DNA of 64,000 nucleotides from Microbacterium sp. (GTDB lineage Bacteria > Actinomycetota > Actinomycetes > Actinomycetales > Microbacteriaceae). Within the stretch, counting starts at the first letter, position 1. The number at the start of each line of letters is the position of its first letter. A program made the translations under genes and the position numbers. Location: the NCBI RefSeq assembly GCF_031180975.1, contig NZ_JAPSLI010000005.1:186001-250000 (forward strand). The letters are read 5' to 3'. Shown one piece after another: positions 26,409 to 35,184 of the stretch. The notes under the pieces are model-generated. The model saw only the letters and a program-made list of their open reading frames with translations. It had not been told where the DNA came from and ran no database searches.

Positions 26409-27863
26409 ATGACGGGCACGCGGAGCGTTCGCACGCGCCTCGTGCCGGTCGCGCGTATCGTCGCCGTGCTCCTTCTGGGGGTGCTCGTCGCGACGGCGGG
26501 CGTGCTGTGGTGGCAGAGTCTGCGGCCCGGCGCGTACGCCGTCACCGGCGGTCACGGGGAGCACGGCGCTGCTGGGGAGGGGACGGTCAGCGTCACGTCC
26601 CTCGTCACCGACGAGGGGCGTGACGCCGACGTGGTGTTCGAGCTCGTCGCGCGCCGTGAGACCGTGCGGATCGCCGGCGGGCGCGCGTTCACCGGCTACA
26701 CCCTGAACGGCAGCACCCCGGGGCCGACGATCCGCGCCACGGAAGGGCAGCTGATCGAGGTGCACCTGCGCAACGACAACATCCCCGAGGGGATCACCCT
26801 GCACTGGCACGGGCTCGACGTGCCCGCCGCCATGGACGGGGTCGCTGGGGTCACGCAGGACGCCGTGCCCGACGGCGGCACCTTCGTGTACCGGTTCGTC
26901 GCCGGTCAGGTGGGCACGTTCTGGTACCACTCCCACCAGGTGTCGCATCAGCAGGTGATCGCGGGACTGTTCGGCGCGTTGATCGTGGACCCGGCCACAG
27001 GCCCGGATGTCGCCGTGCACGACGTCATCGCCACGGTGCACACCTACCCGGACGGAATCCGGTCCATCGGCGATGCCGGTGCGGAACTGCGCGCACCGGC
27101 CGCACCGGGGGAGCGCGTCAGGGTGCGGGTGGTGAACACCGACAACGCGCCGATCTCGGTCTGGGCGTCCCAGCCGTACTGGGTCGCCGCCGTCGACGGC
27201 ACCGACCTCAACGAGCCGTCGCCGGTGCAGGATGAGCGGGTGCTGGTCACTGCCGGCGGGCGGGTCGATGTCGAGCTTCGGATGCCGGACCGCGGCGGCG
27301 CTCGCGTGCACGTGCCGGGCGGTTCGGTGATCCTGGGTGACGCGCCGCCGCCGGCACCGCAGCCGCAGCGCGAACTCGACCTGCTGAGCTACGGGGAGCC
27401 GGCCGCCGTGGCGTTGGACGCGGCGCACCCCGACCGCGAGTTCCGGTACGAGATCGGCCGCATGCCGGGCTTCCTGGACGGTCGTCCCGGGCTGTGGTGG
27501 ACGGTGAACGGGAAGACCGGCGCCGATGCGCCGATGTTCCCGGTCGCGCAGGGGGACGTGGTGCGGATGAGGATCTCGAACGCGAGCGGCGAAGTCCACC
27601 CCATGCACCTGCACGGTCACCACATGCTCGTGCTGTCCAGGGGCGGAGTGCCGGCGAGCGGAAGTCCCTGGTGGGTCGACTCGCTGAACGTCGCCCACGG
27701 GGAGACGTACGAGGTCGCATTCCTCGCCGACAACCCCGGCATCTGGATGGACCACTGCCACAACCTGCCGCACGCCGCGGAGGGGCTGCTGGCGCACGTG
27801 ATGTACGAGGGCGTCCACACCCCGTTCCTGCTCGGTCACGAGACGGGCAACGTCCCGGAGTGA
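26409..27863 (+). CDS. Membrane-anchored multicopper oxidase
   Basis: Two- or three-domain cupredoxin oxidase, probably extracytoplasmic and held by an N-terminal helix (residues 13-35). All copper motifs are visible: HWHG (132-135), WYHSH (172-176), HPMHLHGHH (from 397) and the type 1/trinuclear HCHNLPHAAEGLL (from 449). It should oxidise a phenolic, metal or cuprous substrate with reduction of oxygen to water. The axial position after the last histidine appears to be leucine, which usually means a higher-potential type 1 site. It is coupled to the upstream four-helix membrane protein. Copper tolerance is plausible but no copper sensor is nearby. Confidence 0.9.
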   Translation: MTGTRSVRTRLVPVARIVAVLLLGVLVATAGVLWWQSLRPGAYAVTGGHGEHGAAGEGTVSVTSLVTDEGRDADVVFELVARRETVRIAGGRAFTGYTLNGSTPGPTIRATEGQLIEVHLRNDNIPEGITLHWHGLDVPAAMDGVAGVTQDAVPDGGTFVYRFVAGQVGTFWYHSHQVSHQQVIAGLFGALIVDPATGPDVAVHDVIATVHTYPDGIRSIGDAGAELRAPAAPGERVRVRVVNTDNAPISVWASQPYWVAAVDGTDLNEPSPVQDERVLVTAGGRVDVELRMPDRGGARVHVPGGSVILGDAPPPAPQPQRELDLLSYGEPAAVALDAAHPDREFRYEIGRMPGFLDGRPGLWWTVNGKTGADAPMFPVAQGDVVRMRISNASGEVHPMHLHGHHMLVLSRGGVPASGSPWWVDSLNVAHGETYEVAFLADNPGIWMDHCHNLPHAAEGLLAHVMYEGVHTPFLLGHETGNVPE

Positions 27864-27880
27864 CGCCCGCCTGCGACGTG

Positions 27881-28777
27881 TCAGCGTGGCAGCCGCAGCA
27901 TCCCGTCGACGGACTCGGCGAGGCCGTCGGCGATGAGCGAGTCGATCGCCCGGTCGCGCTGCAGCGGATCCGGCCATGCGGCGGCCGCCTCGTGCAGCGG
28001 CACGGCGTGCATCGTCGCGTCGCGCAGCCACTTCAGGATCGCCCCCCGCGCCTGCCGGTCGCTGCCCTCGTAGCGCGCCTGCCGGCGTCGGTCGTCGCCG
28101 GTGTCCGGACACCCGGCCGCCCGCCAGGCGCACAGTTGCGCGATCGGGCAGGCCGCGCAGCGCGGTGCACGCGATACGCACACCGTCGCGCCCAGCTCCA
28201 TGGCCGCAGCGTTCACGACGGCTGCGTCGTCATGCGCGGCGGGCAGGATCTCGGCCATCGCATTGAGATCGCGACGCGACGGGGCGCCGGGCTGCGACCG
28301 TGCGTGCAGGACGCGTGCCAGCACACGCCGCGTGTTCGTGTCGACCACCGGATGCCGCTCACCGTACGCGAACACCGCCACCGCCCGTGCCGTGTAGTCG
28401 CCGATGCCGGTCAGCGCGAGCAGCGCGTCCAGGTCGCGCGACACCTCGTCTCCGTGCCGGTCGCGGATCTCCACCGCGGCCCGGTGCAGCCACAGCGCCC
28501 GCCGTGGATAGCCGAGGTTCGCCCACTGTCGCACCGCTTCGGCCGGCGCCTCCGCCGCGAGGCCCGACGGGCGCGGCCACCGCTCCAGCCACGCCTCGAG
28601 ATGCGGGATCACTCGCGTCACGGGGGTCTGCTGCAGCATGAATTCGCTCACCAGCACGCCCCATCCGCCGAACTCGGCGTGGAACTCCGCGCGCCGCCAG
28701 GGCAGGTCGCGGGCGCTCAGCCGATACCAGTCGGCGAGCCCGGCGGCGAGAACGGGGGTCGCGGACGCGGTGGGCAC
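27881..28777 (-). CDS. mutY: A/G-specific adenine glycosylase
   Basis: Base-excision repair enzyme removing adenine opposite 8-oxoguanine. The 298 residues contain the helix-hairpin-helix LTGIGDYTARAVAVFAYG with the catalytic Asp in PVVDTNTRRVL, the catalytic Glu in VSEFMLQQT, and a 4Fe-4S loop C-x6-C-x2-C-x5-C (CVSRAPRCAACPIAQLC). The C-terminal 8-oxoG recognition domain is short. A longer open frame continues upstream, but GTG at 28777 fits because TATGCT lies exactly six bases before it and the protein then begins close to the family start. It is divergent from truB with a 39-bp gap. Confidence 0.93.
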   Translation of the reverse strand: MPTASATPVLAAGLADWYRLSARDLPWRRAEFHAEFGGWGVLVSEFMLQQTPVTRVIPHLEAWLERWPRPSGLAAEAPAEAVRQWANLGYPRRALWLHRAAVEIRDRHGDEVSRDLDALLALTGIGDYTARAVAVFAYGERHPVVDTNTRRVLARVLHARSQPGAPSRRDLNAMAEILPAAHDDAAVVNAAAMELGATVCVSRAPRCAACPIAQLCAWRAAGCPDTGDDRRRQARYEGSDRQARGAILKWLRDATMHAVPLHEAAAAWPDPLQRDRAIDSLIADGLAESVDGMLRLPR

Positions 28778-28783
28778 CGGGTC

Positions 28784-28789
28784 AGCATA
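28784..28789 (-). promoter_or_regulatory. -10-like TATGCT, leaderless start of mutY
   Basis: On the minus strand TATGCT is followed by six bases (GACCCG) and the GTG start. There is no ribosome-binding site. Confidence 0.6.
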
Positions 28790-28804
28790 ACGACCCCGGC
28801 CGCG

Positions 28805-28810
28805 TAGGCT
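28805..28810 (+). promoter_or_regulatory. -10-like TAGGCT, leaderless start of truB
   Basis: TAGGCT ends six bases before the truB GTG. With mutY, two opposed leaderless promoters are packed into 39 bp. Confidence 0.6.
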
Positions 28811-28816
28811 GAACGG

Positions 28817-29710
28817 GTGGTATCGCCCGGCATCCTGCTCATCGACAAGCCCGGTGGGCTGACCAGTCACGACGTCGTCGCGCGCATCCGCCGCGCGTTC
28901 GGGACCCGCAAGGTCGGGCACGCGGGCACGCTCGACCCGATGGCGACCGGTCTGCTCGTGGTCGGGGTCGAGGGCGCCACACGGCTGCTCACCTACATCG
29001 TGGGGGCCGACAAGACCTACACCGCGACGATCCGGCTCGGGCAGTCCACCACCACCGACGACGCCGAGGGCGAGATCGTCGCGACGGCGGGCGACGCGGC
29101 GTGGACGGCTGTCGACGAGGACGCGATCCGCTCCGGCATCCGACAGCTGACCGGCGCCATCGCGCAGGTGCCCAGCTCGGTCTCCGCCATCAAGATCGAC
29201 GGCCGGCGCGCCTACGACCGGGTCCGTGCAGGGGAGGACGTGCAGCTGGCCGCCCGCCGGGTGACCGTCTCGCGTTTCGACGTGCTCGACATCCGCCGTG
29301 GCGACGGCGTGCTCGACCTGGACGTCATCGTGGACTGCTCGTCCGGGACGTACATCCGCGCGCTCGCCCGCGATCTCGGCGCAGCCCTCGCGGTCGGCGG
29401 CCACCTCACCGCGCTGCGCCGCACCCGCGTCGGCGGGTTCGACATCGCTGATGCCGCGGGGCTCGACGACCTGGCCCACGCCACAATGCTCGACCCGGCC
29501 GAGGCGGCCGCGCGCGTCATGCCGGTGCTGCGGGTGAGCGCCGACGAGGCGCGCGACCTGCGGCACGGCAAGCGGTTGCATGGCCAAGCCGCCCGCCTCA
29601 CGGCCGCGGAGGTCGCCGCGGTCGACCCGGACGGGCTGCTGGTCGGCATCGTCGAGGCGCGTGGGGACGACGTCAAGAGCGCGATGAACATGCCGGAGGG
29701 GGAGCGATGA
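28817..29710 (+). CDS. truB: tRNA pseudouridine-55 synthase
   Basis: Makes pseudouridine at position 55 in the T loop of tRNAs. The 297 residues begin with the family pattern ILLIDKPGGLTSHDVV. The catalytic aspartate is in GHAGTLDPMATGLL, and KIDGRRAYDRVRAGE and SSGTYIRALARDLG follow. It stands in the usual position after the infB-rbfA block, here with the oxidase pair and mutY inserted. The stop overlaps the next gene in ATGA, implying a truB-29707-30122-ribF operon. Confidence 0.95.
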   Translation: MVSPGILLIDKPGGLTSHDVVARIRRAFGTRKVGHAGTLDPMATGLLVVGVEGATRLLTYIVGADKTYTATIRLGQSTTTDDAEGEIVATAGDAAWTAVDEDAIRSGIRQLTGAIAQVPSSVSAIKIDGRRAYDRVRAGEDVQLAARRVTVSRFDVLDIRRGDGVLDLDVIVDCSSGTYIRALARDLGAALAVGGHLTALRRTRVGGFDIADAAGLDDLAHATMLDPAEAAARVMPVLRVSADEARDLRHGKRLHGQAARLTAAEVAAVDPDGLLVGIVEARGDDVKSAMNMPEGER

Positions 29711-30075
29711 TCGCCTGGTACACGACGCTGCAGATCGTGATGGCGTGCGCCTCCGGGCTGTTCTGCCTCATCGCCGGGTTCGCCGGACGCCGTCCCAGCG
29801 ACTACACCGTTGGCAGCCTCGCGCTGGTCGAAGCGCTGCTGCTGGTGCAGGTCGTGATCGCCATCGTCGCCCCGCTGGCGGGCAACCCGCCGACCGGCGA
29901 CCTGCTGGAGTACTGGGTGTACCTGGTGTCGGCCGTGCTGCTGCCGGTCGGCGGCGTCGCGTGGGCGCTGATCGAGCGCAGCAGGTGGAGCACCGTCATT
30001 CTCGGCGTCATCGGGCTCTCCCTGGCGATCATGCTCTGGCGCATGCAGGTGATCTGGACGGTGCAGGTCGCCTGA
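29707..30075 (+). CDS. Small membrane protein of unknown function (truB-ribF operon)
   Basis: A 122-residue protein with four hydrophobic segments. It starts in the ATGA overlap with truB. Short charged loops such as AGRRPSDYTVG separate the first two helices. No domain is recognised. The position between truB and ribF and the tight coupling suggest it is expressed with them. A role in membrane or envelope biology is possible but nothing specific can be read. Confidence 0.8.
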   Translation: MIAWYTTLQIVMACASGLFCLIAGFAGRRPSDYTVGSLALVEALLLVQVVIAIVAPLAGNPPTGDLLEYWVYLVSAVLLPVGGVAWALIERSRWSTVILGVIGLSLAIMLWRMQVIWTVQVA

Positions 30076-30121
30076 CCTCGCGCGCGGTCGCCCCGACCCG
30101 CGCCCGTAGGATGGAGGGGCA

Positions 30122-30541
30122 ATGTCTCACACAGTCCAGCGCGCCCGGATGACCGGCATCGGTCGTGTCCTCGTGATCGTCTACGCCGTGATGGCGCTGG
30201 CCGCCTCCGGCCGCAGCTTCGTGCAGATCGTGCGCCGCTTCGACGAGGCGCCGCTGGCCTACACGCTGTCGGCACTGGCCGCGGCGGTGTACATCCTGGC
30301 CACCCTCGCGCTGGTGCTGGCGGGACGCCGCGGGTGGTACACCGTCGCCTGGGTGGCGATCCTGTTCGAGCTGGCCGGCGTGCTCGTGGTGGGCCTGCTG
30401 AGCCTGACCGCCCCTGCGCTGTTCGCGCACGACAGCGTCTGGTCGTACTTCGGCATGGGCTACCTGTTCGTCCCGCTGGTGCTGCCGTTCTTCGGACTGT
30501 GGTGGCTGCGCACCCACCGTCCCGCGGAGGGCGCCGCATGA
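30122..30541 (+). CDS. Small membrane protein of unknown function (truB-ribF operon)
   Basis: A 139-residue protein with four hydrophobic segments and a basic N-terminus. It shows tyrosine/tryptophan-rich turns (GRRGWYTVAW, SVWSYFGMGYLF). GGAGG lies before the ATG, and TAGGAT a little further upstream could give a second promoter inside the operon. The stop overlaps the ribF ATG (ATGA). It is unrelated in sequence to the preceding small membrane protein. Function unknown. Confidence 0.8.
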   Translation: MSHTVQRARMTGIGRVLVIVYAVMALAASGRSFVQIVRRFDEAPLAYTLSALAAAVYILATLALVLAGRRGWYTVAWVAILFELAGVLVVGLLSLTAPALFAHDSVWSYFGMGYLFVPLVLPFFGLWWLRTHRPAEGAA

Positions 30542-31485
30542 TCGTCTTCCGCGACCCGGCCGAGATCCCCGCCGATTTCGGCCGCACGGTCGTCGCGATC
30601 GGCAAGTTCGACGGCGTGCACCTCGGGCACCAGGCGGTGATCCGGCGGATGCTGGAGGACGCCGCGAGCACCGGCGCACGCGCCGTCGCCGTCACCTTCG
30701 ACCGCAACCCGCTGGCCGTGATCCGTCCGGACCGCTGTCCGGAGAGCATCGTCGACGTGGAGCGCAAGCTCGAGCTTCTCGGCGAGCAGGATCTCGATGC
30801 GACCCTGGTGCTGACCTTCGATGAGCAGCTGGCCGCGCGTCCCGCCGAGGACTTCGTGGCGGACATCCTGGTGTCGGCGTTGCGTGTGCAGATGGTGCTC
30901 GTCGGACGCGACTTCCGGTTCGGGCGCGGCGGTGCCGGCACGCCCGAACTGCTGGAACGCCTCGGACGCGAGCACGGCTTCGAGGTCGAGGTGGTCGCTG
31001 ACGTCTATCTGCCCGGGTCCGACCGTCGCGTGTCCTCCACCTGGATCCGGGAACTGCTCGCCGCCGGCGACGTCGCCGGAGCCGCGCGCCTGCTCGGGCG
31101 CCCCGTGGACGTGCGCGGAGAAGTGGTGCACGGCCTCAAACGAGGTCGCGAGCTGGGCTTCCCGACCGCGAACCTCTCTGAGCTGGTCGACTCGCTCGTG
31201 CCCGCCGACGGCGTGTACGCCGGCTGGCTGCGCGACCACGACACCGGCATCCGGCATCCCGCCGCCATTTCGGTCGGCACCAACCCCACCTTCGACGACG
31301 TCCACCGCCGCCAGGTGGAGGCGCATGTCCTGGGCGCGGAGGACCTCGACCTGTACGGCCACAGCGTGACGGTGGAGTTCACCGAGCACCTGCGAGGGAT
31401 GGTCGCGTTCGAGGGGATGGACGCGCTGCGCGAGCAGATCGCCGCCGACGTGGCAGCCGCTTTCGCGGTGCTGTCGCGCGACTGA
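30538..31485 (+). CDS. ribF: Bifunctional riboflavin kinase / FAD synthetase
   Basis: Makes FMN and FAD from riboflavin. The N-terminal nucleotidyltransferase domain carries GKFDGVHLGHQAVI with the HxGH motif, plus VGRDFRFGRGGAGTPELL and STWIRELL. The C-terminal kinase domain contains VVHGLKRGRELGFPTANL and GTNPTFD. The ATG at 30538 lies in the overlap with the preceding stop and has GGAGGGC upstream, giving 315 residues, normal for the family. An upstream open extension in the same frame is rejected. No FMN riboswitch is visible. Confidence 0.96.
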   Translation: MIVFRDPAEIPADFGRTVVAIGKFDGVHLGHQAVIRRMLEDAASTGARAVAVTFDRNPLAVIRPDRCPESIVDVERKLELLGEQDLDATLVLTFDEQLAARPAEDFVADILVSALRVQMVLVGRDFRFGRGGAGTPELLERLGREHGFEVEVVADVYLPGSDRRVSSTWIRELLAAGDVAGAARLLGRPVDVRGEVVHGLKRGRELGFPTANLSELVDSLVPADGVYAGWLRDHDTGIRHPAAISVGTNPTFDDVHRRQVEAHVLGAEDLDLYGHSVTVEFTEHLRGMVAFEGMDALREQIAADVAAAFAVLSRD

Positions 31486-31563
31486 TCACCCTCCGAGCGG
31501 ATGCCGTCCGCCGGCCAGCCCACGCCGCAGGCGTCATCTTCCGGTGCGCCGGGTGCGATGGCG

Positions 31564-31569
31564 TAGAAT
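31564..31569 (+). promoter_or_regulatory. Possible -10 (TAGAAT) for the SNF2 helicase gene
   Basis: TAGAAT stands about 135 bases before the ATG, which would give an unusually long leader. I see no clear -35. The rest of this 221-base gap shows nothing else beyond an AGGAGG ribosome-binding site at its end. Confidence 0.35.
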
Positions 31570-31706
31570 CGACCTCGGGCACCCGCAGTCACACGCGATG
31601 AGTCGCGCGAACGCAGCCCAGCCATCCGTGGTGTCACGGCACGAGCCGCGCACGGAGAGCCCTGATCGCCGGCCACCGGCGACTGACACTCACGCTCAGG
31701 AGGAGC

Positions 31707-33866
31707 ATGCCGACTACGGCAACCGCCGCATCGCGGCGCAGGAAGACGTCCCGTCGAGACGACGAGGCGCCGCTGATCCCGATCCTCGCCCGCAAGGTGC
31801 GCGAGATCGAGGCGAAGGCCCAGCGCGGGAAGCTGGGCCCCACGAACCGCGTCAAGTTCCAGGTGATCGCGTTCCTCGTCCGCGAGGAGCGCGCCAGGGT
31901 GAAGGCCGATGCAGAGCTGGCCGACGCCGCACGCGCGGAACTGCTCAAGCGACTCGACGGCGTGGCGACCATCCTCGCCAAGACCGCCGCACGGGACACG
32001 TCGCTGATCCAGCTGCTCGAGGCCGACCAGGCCACCTCGCCCGTGGCCAAGCGGATGCGCCGCGACTGGCTGCTGGAATCCGGGGCGGAGCTGCCGCCCG
32101 AGGAGCTCATCATCACAGACATCGCGCCGGTGCAGGCTCCGGTGGTGCCACCGGCGCTCGCCGAGCGCCAGGTCACGCCCCCTTCCGTCGAGGCCCGCCA
32201 GCTGGCGAACCCGTTCCTCGCCCCCGACCTGACCCCGCGTCCCACCACGGTGCCGCGGCGCCGGCTGGACGGCTGGGAGCTGATGGGTCCGCTGTACAAG
32301 GCGTTCGAGACCGGCGCGGGTGGGGGAGCGGCGACCATGCCGCTGCCGCCGGCACCGGAGTACGACCACGTGTCGCCCAAGGGCCGCGAGGTCATGGCGC
32401 ACCAGGCACGCTTCCTCGAGGCGGTGCGCGCCGGACATCGAACGTTCCTCCTCGCCGACGAGCCTGGGCTCGGGAAGACCGCGCAGTCGGCGCTGGCCGC
32501 CTCGGTCGCCGGGGCCTACCCGCTGCTCGCCGTCGTGCCGAATGTCGTGAAGATGAACTGGGCGCGCGAGGTGGAGCGGTGGACTCCGCAGCGACGCGCG
32601 ACCGTCATCCAGGGCGACGGGGACGACATCGACGCGTTCGCCGACGTGTTCATCGTCAACTACGAGATCCTCGACCGGCACCTGTCGTGGCTGAGCACGA
32701 TCGGCCTGAAGGGCATGGTCGTCGACGAGGCGCACTTCATCAAGAACCTGTCCTCCCAGCGCTCGCAGAACGTGCTCGCCCTCGCCTCGCGCATCCGTGA
32801 GCGCGAGCGCAACCCGCTGATGCTCGCCCTCACCGGGACGCCGCTGATCAACGACGTCGAGGACTTCGACGCGATCTGGCGTTTTCTGGGCTGGACCAAC
32901 GGGGAGAAGCCCGGGCCGGAGCTGATGGAGAAGCTCGACGCGACCGGGCTGACACCCGCCGACAAGTCGTTCTACGCCGAGGCGCGCGAGGCCGTCATCT
33001 CGATGGGCATCGTGCGGCGCAAGAAGAAGGACGTCGCCGCCGACCTGCCGGACAAGCTCATCGCCGACCTTCCGGTGCAGCTGGACGACGAGTTCGGACG
33101 CAGCATCCGTCTGGCCGAGCGGGAGCTCGGCGAGCGGATGGCCGCGAAGTACCGCCGCATCGTGGAGGCGCGCACGGCGACTCACGGCGCATCGGATGCC
33201 CTGACCGGGTCGCACGGCGCGATCGACGAGGACATCGTCCGTCTGGTCGCACACAACGAGCTGGAGGAGTCCAAGGCGGCGGGCACCGGCGGCGACAACG
33301 TCTTCACGATGGTGCGCAAGATCGGCCAGGCCAAGGCGCAGCTCGCCGCGGACTACGCCGCGCAGCTGCAGCGTTCCGTCGAGAAGGTGGTGTTCTTCGC
33401 CAAGCACATCGACGTCATGGACCAGGCCGAGGCGCACTTCGCGGCATCCGGCATCAAGGCGGTGTCCATCCGCGGCGACCAGACCACCCCGGTGCGTCAG
33501 CAGGCGATCGACGCCTTCAACACCGACCCCGAGGTCGGCATCGCGGTCTGTTCGCTCACAGCGGCCGGCGTCGGCGTCAACCTGCAGGCGGCGTCGAACG
33601 TGGTGCTCGCCGAGCTGAGCTGGACGGCCGCCGAGCAGACCCAGGCCATCGACCGCGTGCACCGCATCGGTCAGGACGAGCCGGTCACGGCGTGGCGGAT
33701 CATCGCCGCCCACACGATCGACACGAAGATCGCCGAACTGATCGACCAGAAGCAGGGGCTGGCCGCCCGTGCGCTCGACGGCGAGGCGGTCGAGGAGAGC
33801 GCCGGCGAGACCGTCCAGATGGCGGCGCTCATGCACCTGCTGCGGGAGGCGCTCGGCGGCGCCTGA
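31707..33866 (+). CDS. SNF2-family DEAD/DEAH-type helicase
   Basis: A 719-residue SF2 ATPase of the SNF2 group. After about 235 residues of a basic, helical and proline-rich N-terminus come Walker A (DEPGLGKT), motif II DEAH (in VVDEAHFIKN), motif III (LALTGTPLIND) and the C-terminal helicase lobe (VVFFAKHIDVM, then QAIDRVHRIGQD). These proteins translocate on double-stranded DNA; the compact SMARCAL1-like architecture is common in actinobacteria. No methylase, restriction or other defence gene is adjacent, so a repair or recombination role is likelier than a DISARM-like system. AGGAGG precedes the ATG. Confidence 0.9.
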   Translation: MPTTATAASRRRKTSRRDDEAPLIPILARKVREIEAKAQRGKLGPTNRVKFQVIAFLVREERARVKADAELADAARAELLKRLDGVATILAKTAARDTSLIQLLEADQATSPVAKRMRRDWLLESGAELPPEELIITDIAPVQAPVVPPALAERQVTPPSVEARQLANPFLAPDLTPRPTTVPRRRLDGWELMGPLYKAFETGAGGGAATMPLPPAPEYDHVSPKGREVMAHQARFLEAVRAGHRTFLLADEPGLGKTAQSALAASVAGAYPLLAVVPNVVKMNWAREVERWTPQRRATVIQGDGDDIDAFADVFIVNYEILDRHLSWLSTIGLKGMVVDEAHFIKNLSSQRSQNVLALASRIRERERNPLMLALTGTPLINDVEDFDAIWRFLGWTNGEKPGPELMEKLDATGLTPADKSFYAEAREAVISMGIVRRKKKDVAADLPDKLIADLPVQLDDEFGRSIRLAERELGERMAAKYRRIVEARTATHGASDALTGSHGAIDEDIVRLVAHNELEESKAAGTGGDNVFTMVRKIGQAKAQLAADYAAQLQRSVEKVVFFAKHIDVMDQAEAHFAASGIKAVSIRGDQTTPVRQQAIDAFNTDPEVGIAVCSLTAAGVGVNLQAASNVVLAELSWTAAEQTQAIDRVHRIGQDEPVTAWRIIAAHTIDTKIAELIDQKQGLAARALDGEAVEESAGETVQMAALMHLLREALGGA

Positions 33867-33890
33867 GCACGGTGTCGGACCCACAGCCAC

Positions 33891-33928
33891 AAAGGGGCGT
33901 TAAGAACCGAAGTTCTTGACGCCCCTTT
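33891..33928. terminator. Bidirectional hairpin terminator after the SNF2 gene
   Basis: AAAGGGGCGT-TAAGAAC pairs with GTTCTTG-ACGCCCCTTT across a CGAA tetraloop, a 17-bp stem with one G-T wobble, flanked by A and T runs. It ends transcription from the helicase gene. The following 160 bases to pfkA hold a possible -10 (TAGGGT, 34036-34041). Confidence 0.88.
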
Positions 33929-34092
33929 CCGGCGCAATGGCGGCCCGGATCCAAAGAAGCGCGATCTGTGGCGGTCTCGTCCGTAAGATTCCGGGTTTTC
34001 GCGCCACGGGAATGGCATCCGCGATCCAACCCCACTAGGGTCGATGTCAGGCAGCGTCGCCGTTCCTCTCCCACCCGTACGAAGGCAGCAGC

Positions 34093-35121
34093 ATGAAGAT
34101 CGGCATCCTCACCAGCGGCGGCGACTGCCCCGGATTGAACGCAGTCATCCGCGGCATCGTGCTCAAGGGCACCACCAACTACGAGCTCGAGTTCGTCGGC
34201 ATCCGCGACGGATGGCGTGGCGTGGTCGACGGCGACTTCTTCCCGCTCACCCGCCACGAGGTGAAGGGCCTGTCCAAGGTGGGCGGCACGATCCTCGGCA
34301 CCAGCCGCACCAACCCGTACGACGGCCCACGCGGCGGCGCCGAGAACATCGCCCGGACGCTTGCCGCCCACGGCATCGACGGCATCGTGGCGATCGGCGG
34401 GGAAGGCACGCTGGCCGCGGCCGACCGCCTGTCGAAGGACGGCATCAAGGTGCTCGGCGTGCCGAAGACGATCGACAACGACCTGCGCGCCACCGACTAC
34501 TCGTTCGGCTTCGACACCGCGGTGAACATCGCCACGGATGCCATGGACCGTCTGCGCACGACCGGCGACTCGCACCAGCGCTGCATGGTCGCCGAGGTGA
34601 TGGGCAGGCACGTCGGCTGGATCGCCCTGCACGCAGGCATGGCCGCCGGGGCCCACGCGATCTGCATCCCCGAGGTCCCCATGTCGATCGACGAGATCTG
34701 CGCGCTGGTGAGCAGCGCGCACGATCGCGGTCGCGCACCGCTCGTCGTCGTCTCGGAGGGCTTCAAGCTGACCGGGATGGACGAGGCCTACAGCGACAAG
34801 GGCCTGGACGCCTTCAACCGCCCCCGCCTCGGCGGCATCAGCGAGATCCTGGCGCCGGAGATCGAGCGGATCACCGGCATCGAGACGCGATCCACCGTGC
34901 TCGGTCACATCCAGCGCGGCGGGTCGCCGTCCGGATTCGACCGCGTGCTCGCCACCCGCCTCGGTCTGAACGCCGCCGACGCCCTGGTGGACGAGGCGTG
35001 GGGGCAGATGGTCGCCATGCGCGGCACCGACATCGTCCGGGTGCCGTTCGCTGAGGCGCTCGGCGAGCTGAACACGGTGCCGCTGGAACGCTACGAGGAG
35101 GCCGCCGCCCTGTTCGGGTGA
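34093..35121 (+). CDS. pfkA: 6-phosphofructokinase
   Basis: Glycolytic kinase phosphorylating fructose 6-phosphate. The 342 residues show GGDCPGLNAVIRG near the N-terminus, the phosphoryl-donor loop GGEGTLAAADRL, the active-site PKTIDNDL and the C-terminal HIQRGGSPSGFDR. The glycine in GGEGT favours ATP as donor, while the lysine in PKTIDND is shared with pyrophosphate-using relatives. This mixture is known for actinobacterial group III enzymes, so donor specificity should not be read from sequence alone. The terminal codons are part of a short tandem repeat. Confidence 0.95.
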   Translation: MKIGILTSGGDCPGLNAVIRGIVLKGTTNYELEFVGIRDGWRGVVDGDFFPLTRHEVKGLSKVGGTILGTSRTNPYDGPRGGAENIARTLAAHGIDGIVAIGGEGTLAAADRLSKDGIKVLGVPKTIDNDLRATDYSFGFDTAVNIATDAMDRLRTTGDSHQRCMVAEVMGRHVGWIALHAGMAAGAHAICIPEVPMSIDEICALVSSAHDRGRAPLVVVSEGFKLTGMDEAYSDKGLDAFNRPRLGGISEILAPEIERITGIETRSTVLGHIQRGGSPSGFDRVLATRLGLNAADALVDEAWGQMVAMRGTDIVRVPFAEALGELNTVPLERYEEAAALFG

Positions 35122-35167
35122 CGCCGCTCGGGTGTGACGCCGTTCGGGTGACGCCGTTCGGGTGACG
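35113..35167 (+). repeat. Tandem repeat of the pfkA 3' end
   Basis: TTCGGGTGACG, which contains the pfkA stop codon TGA, occurs three times exactly (35113, 35143, 35157), with a fourth imperfect copy between the first two. The unit is about 14-16 bases. It fills most of the gap to the convergent oligopeptidase gene. Confidence 0.75.
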
Positions 35168-35184
35168 GGACGGGCGCGCGGCGG

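Noticed and set aside
28778..29587. A 568-residue mutY reading frame
   Set aside because: The extension is antisense to truB and has no family similarity; GTG 28777 follows TATGCT at six bases.
30334..30537. ribF extension upstream of 30538
   Set aside because: It overlaps the preceding membrane-protein gene; the ATGA overlap start gives the normal length.
31707..33866. SNF2 helicase as part of a defence island
   Set aside because: Neighbours are ribF and pfkA; no methylase, nuclease or other defence gene is nearby.
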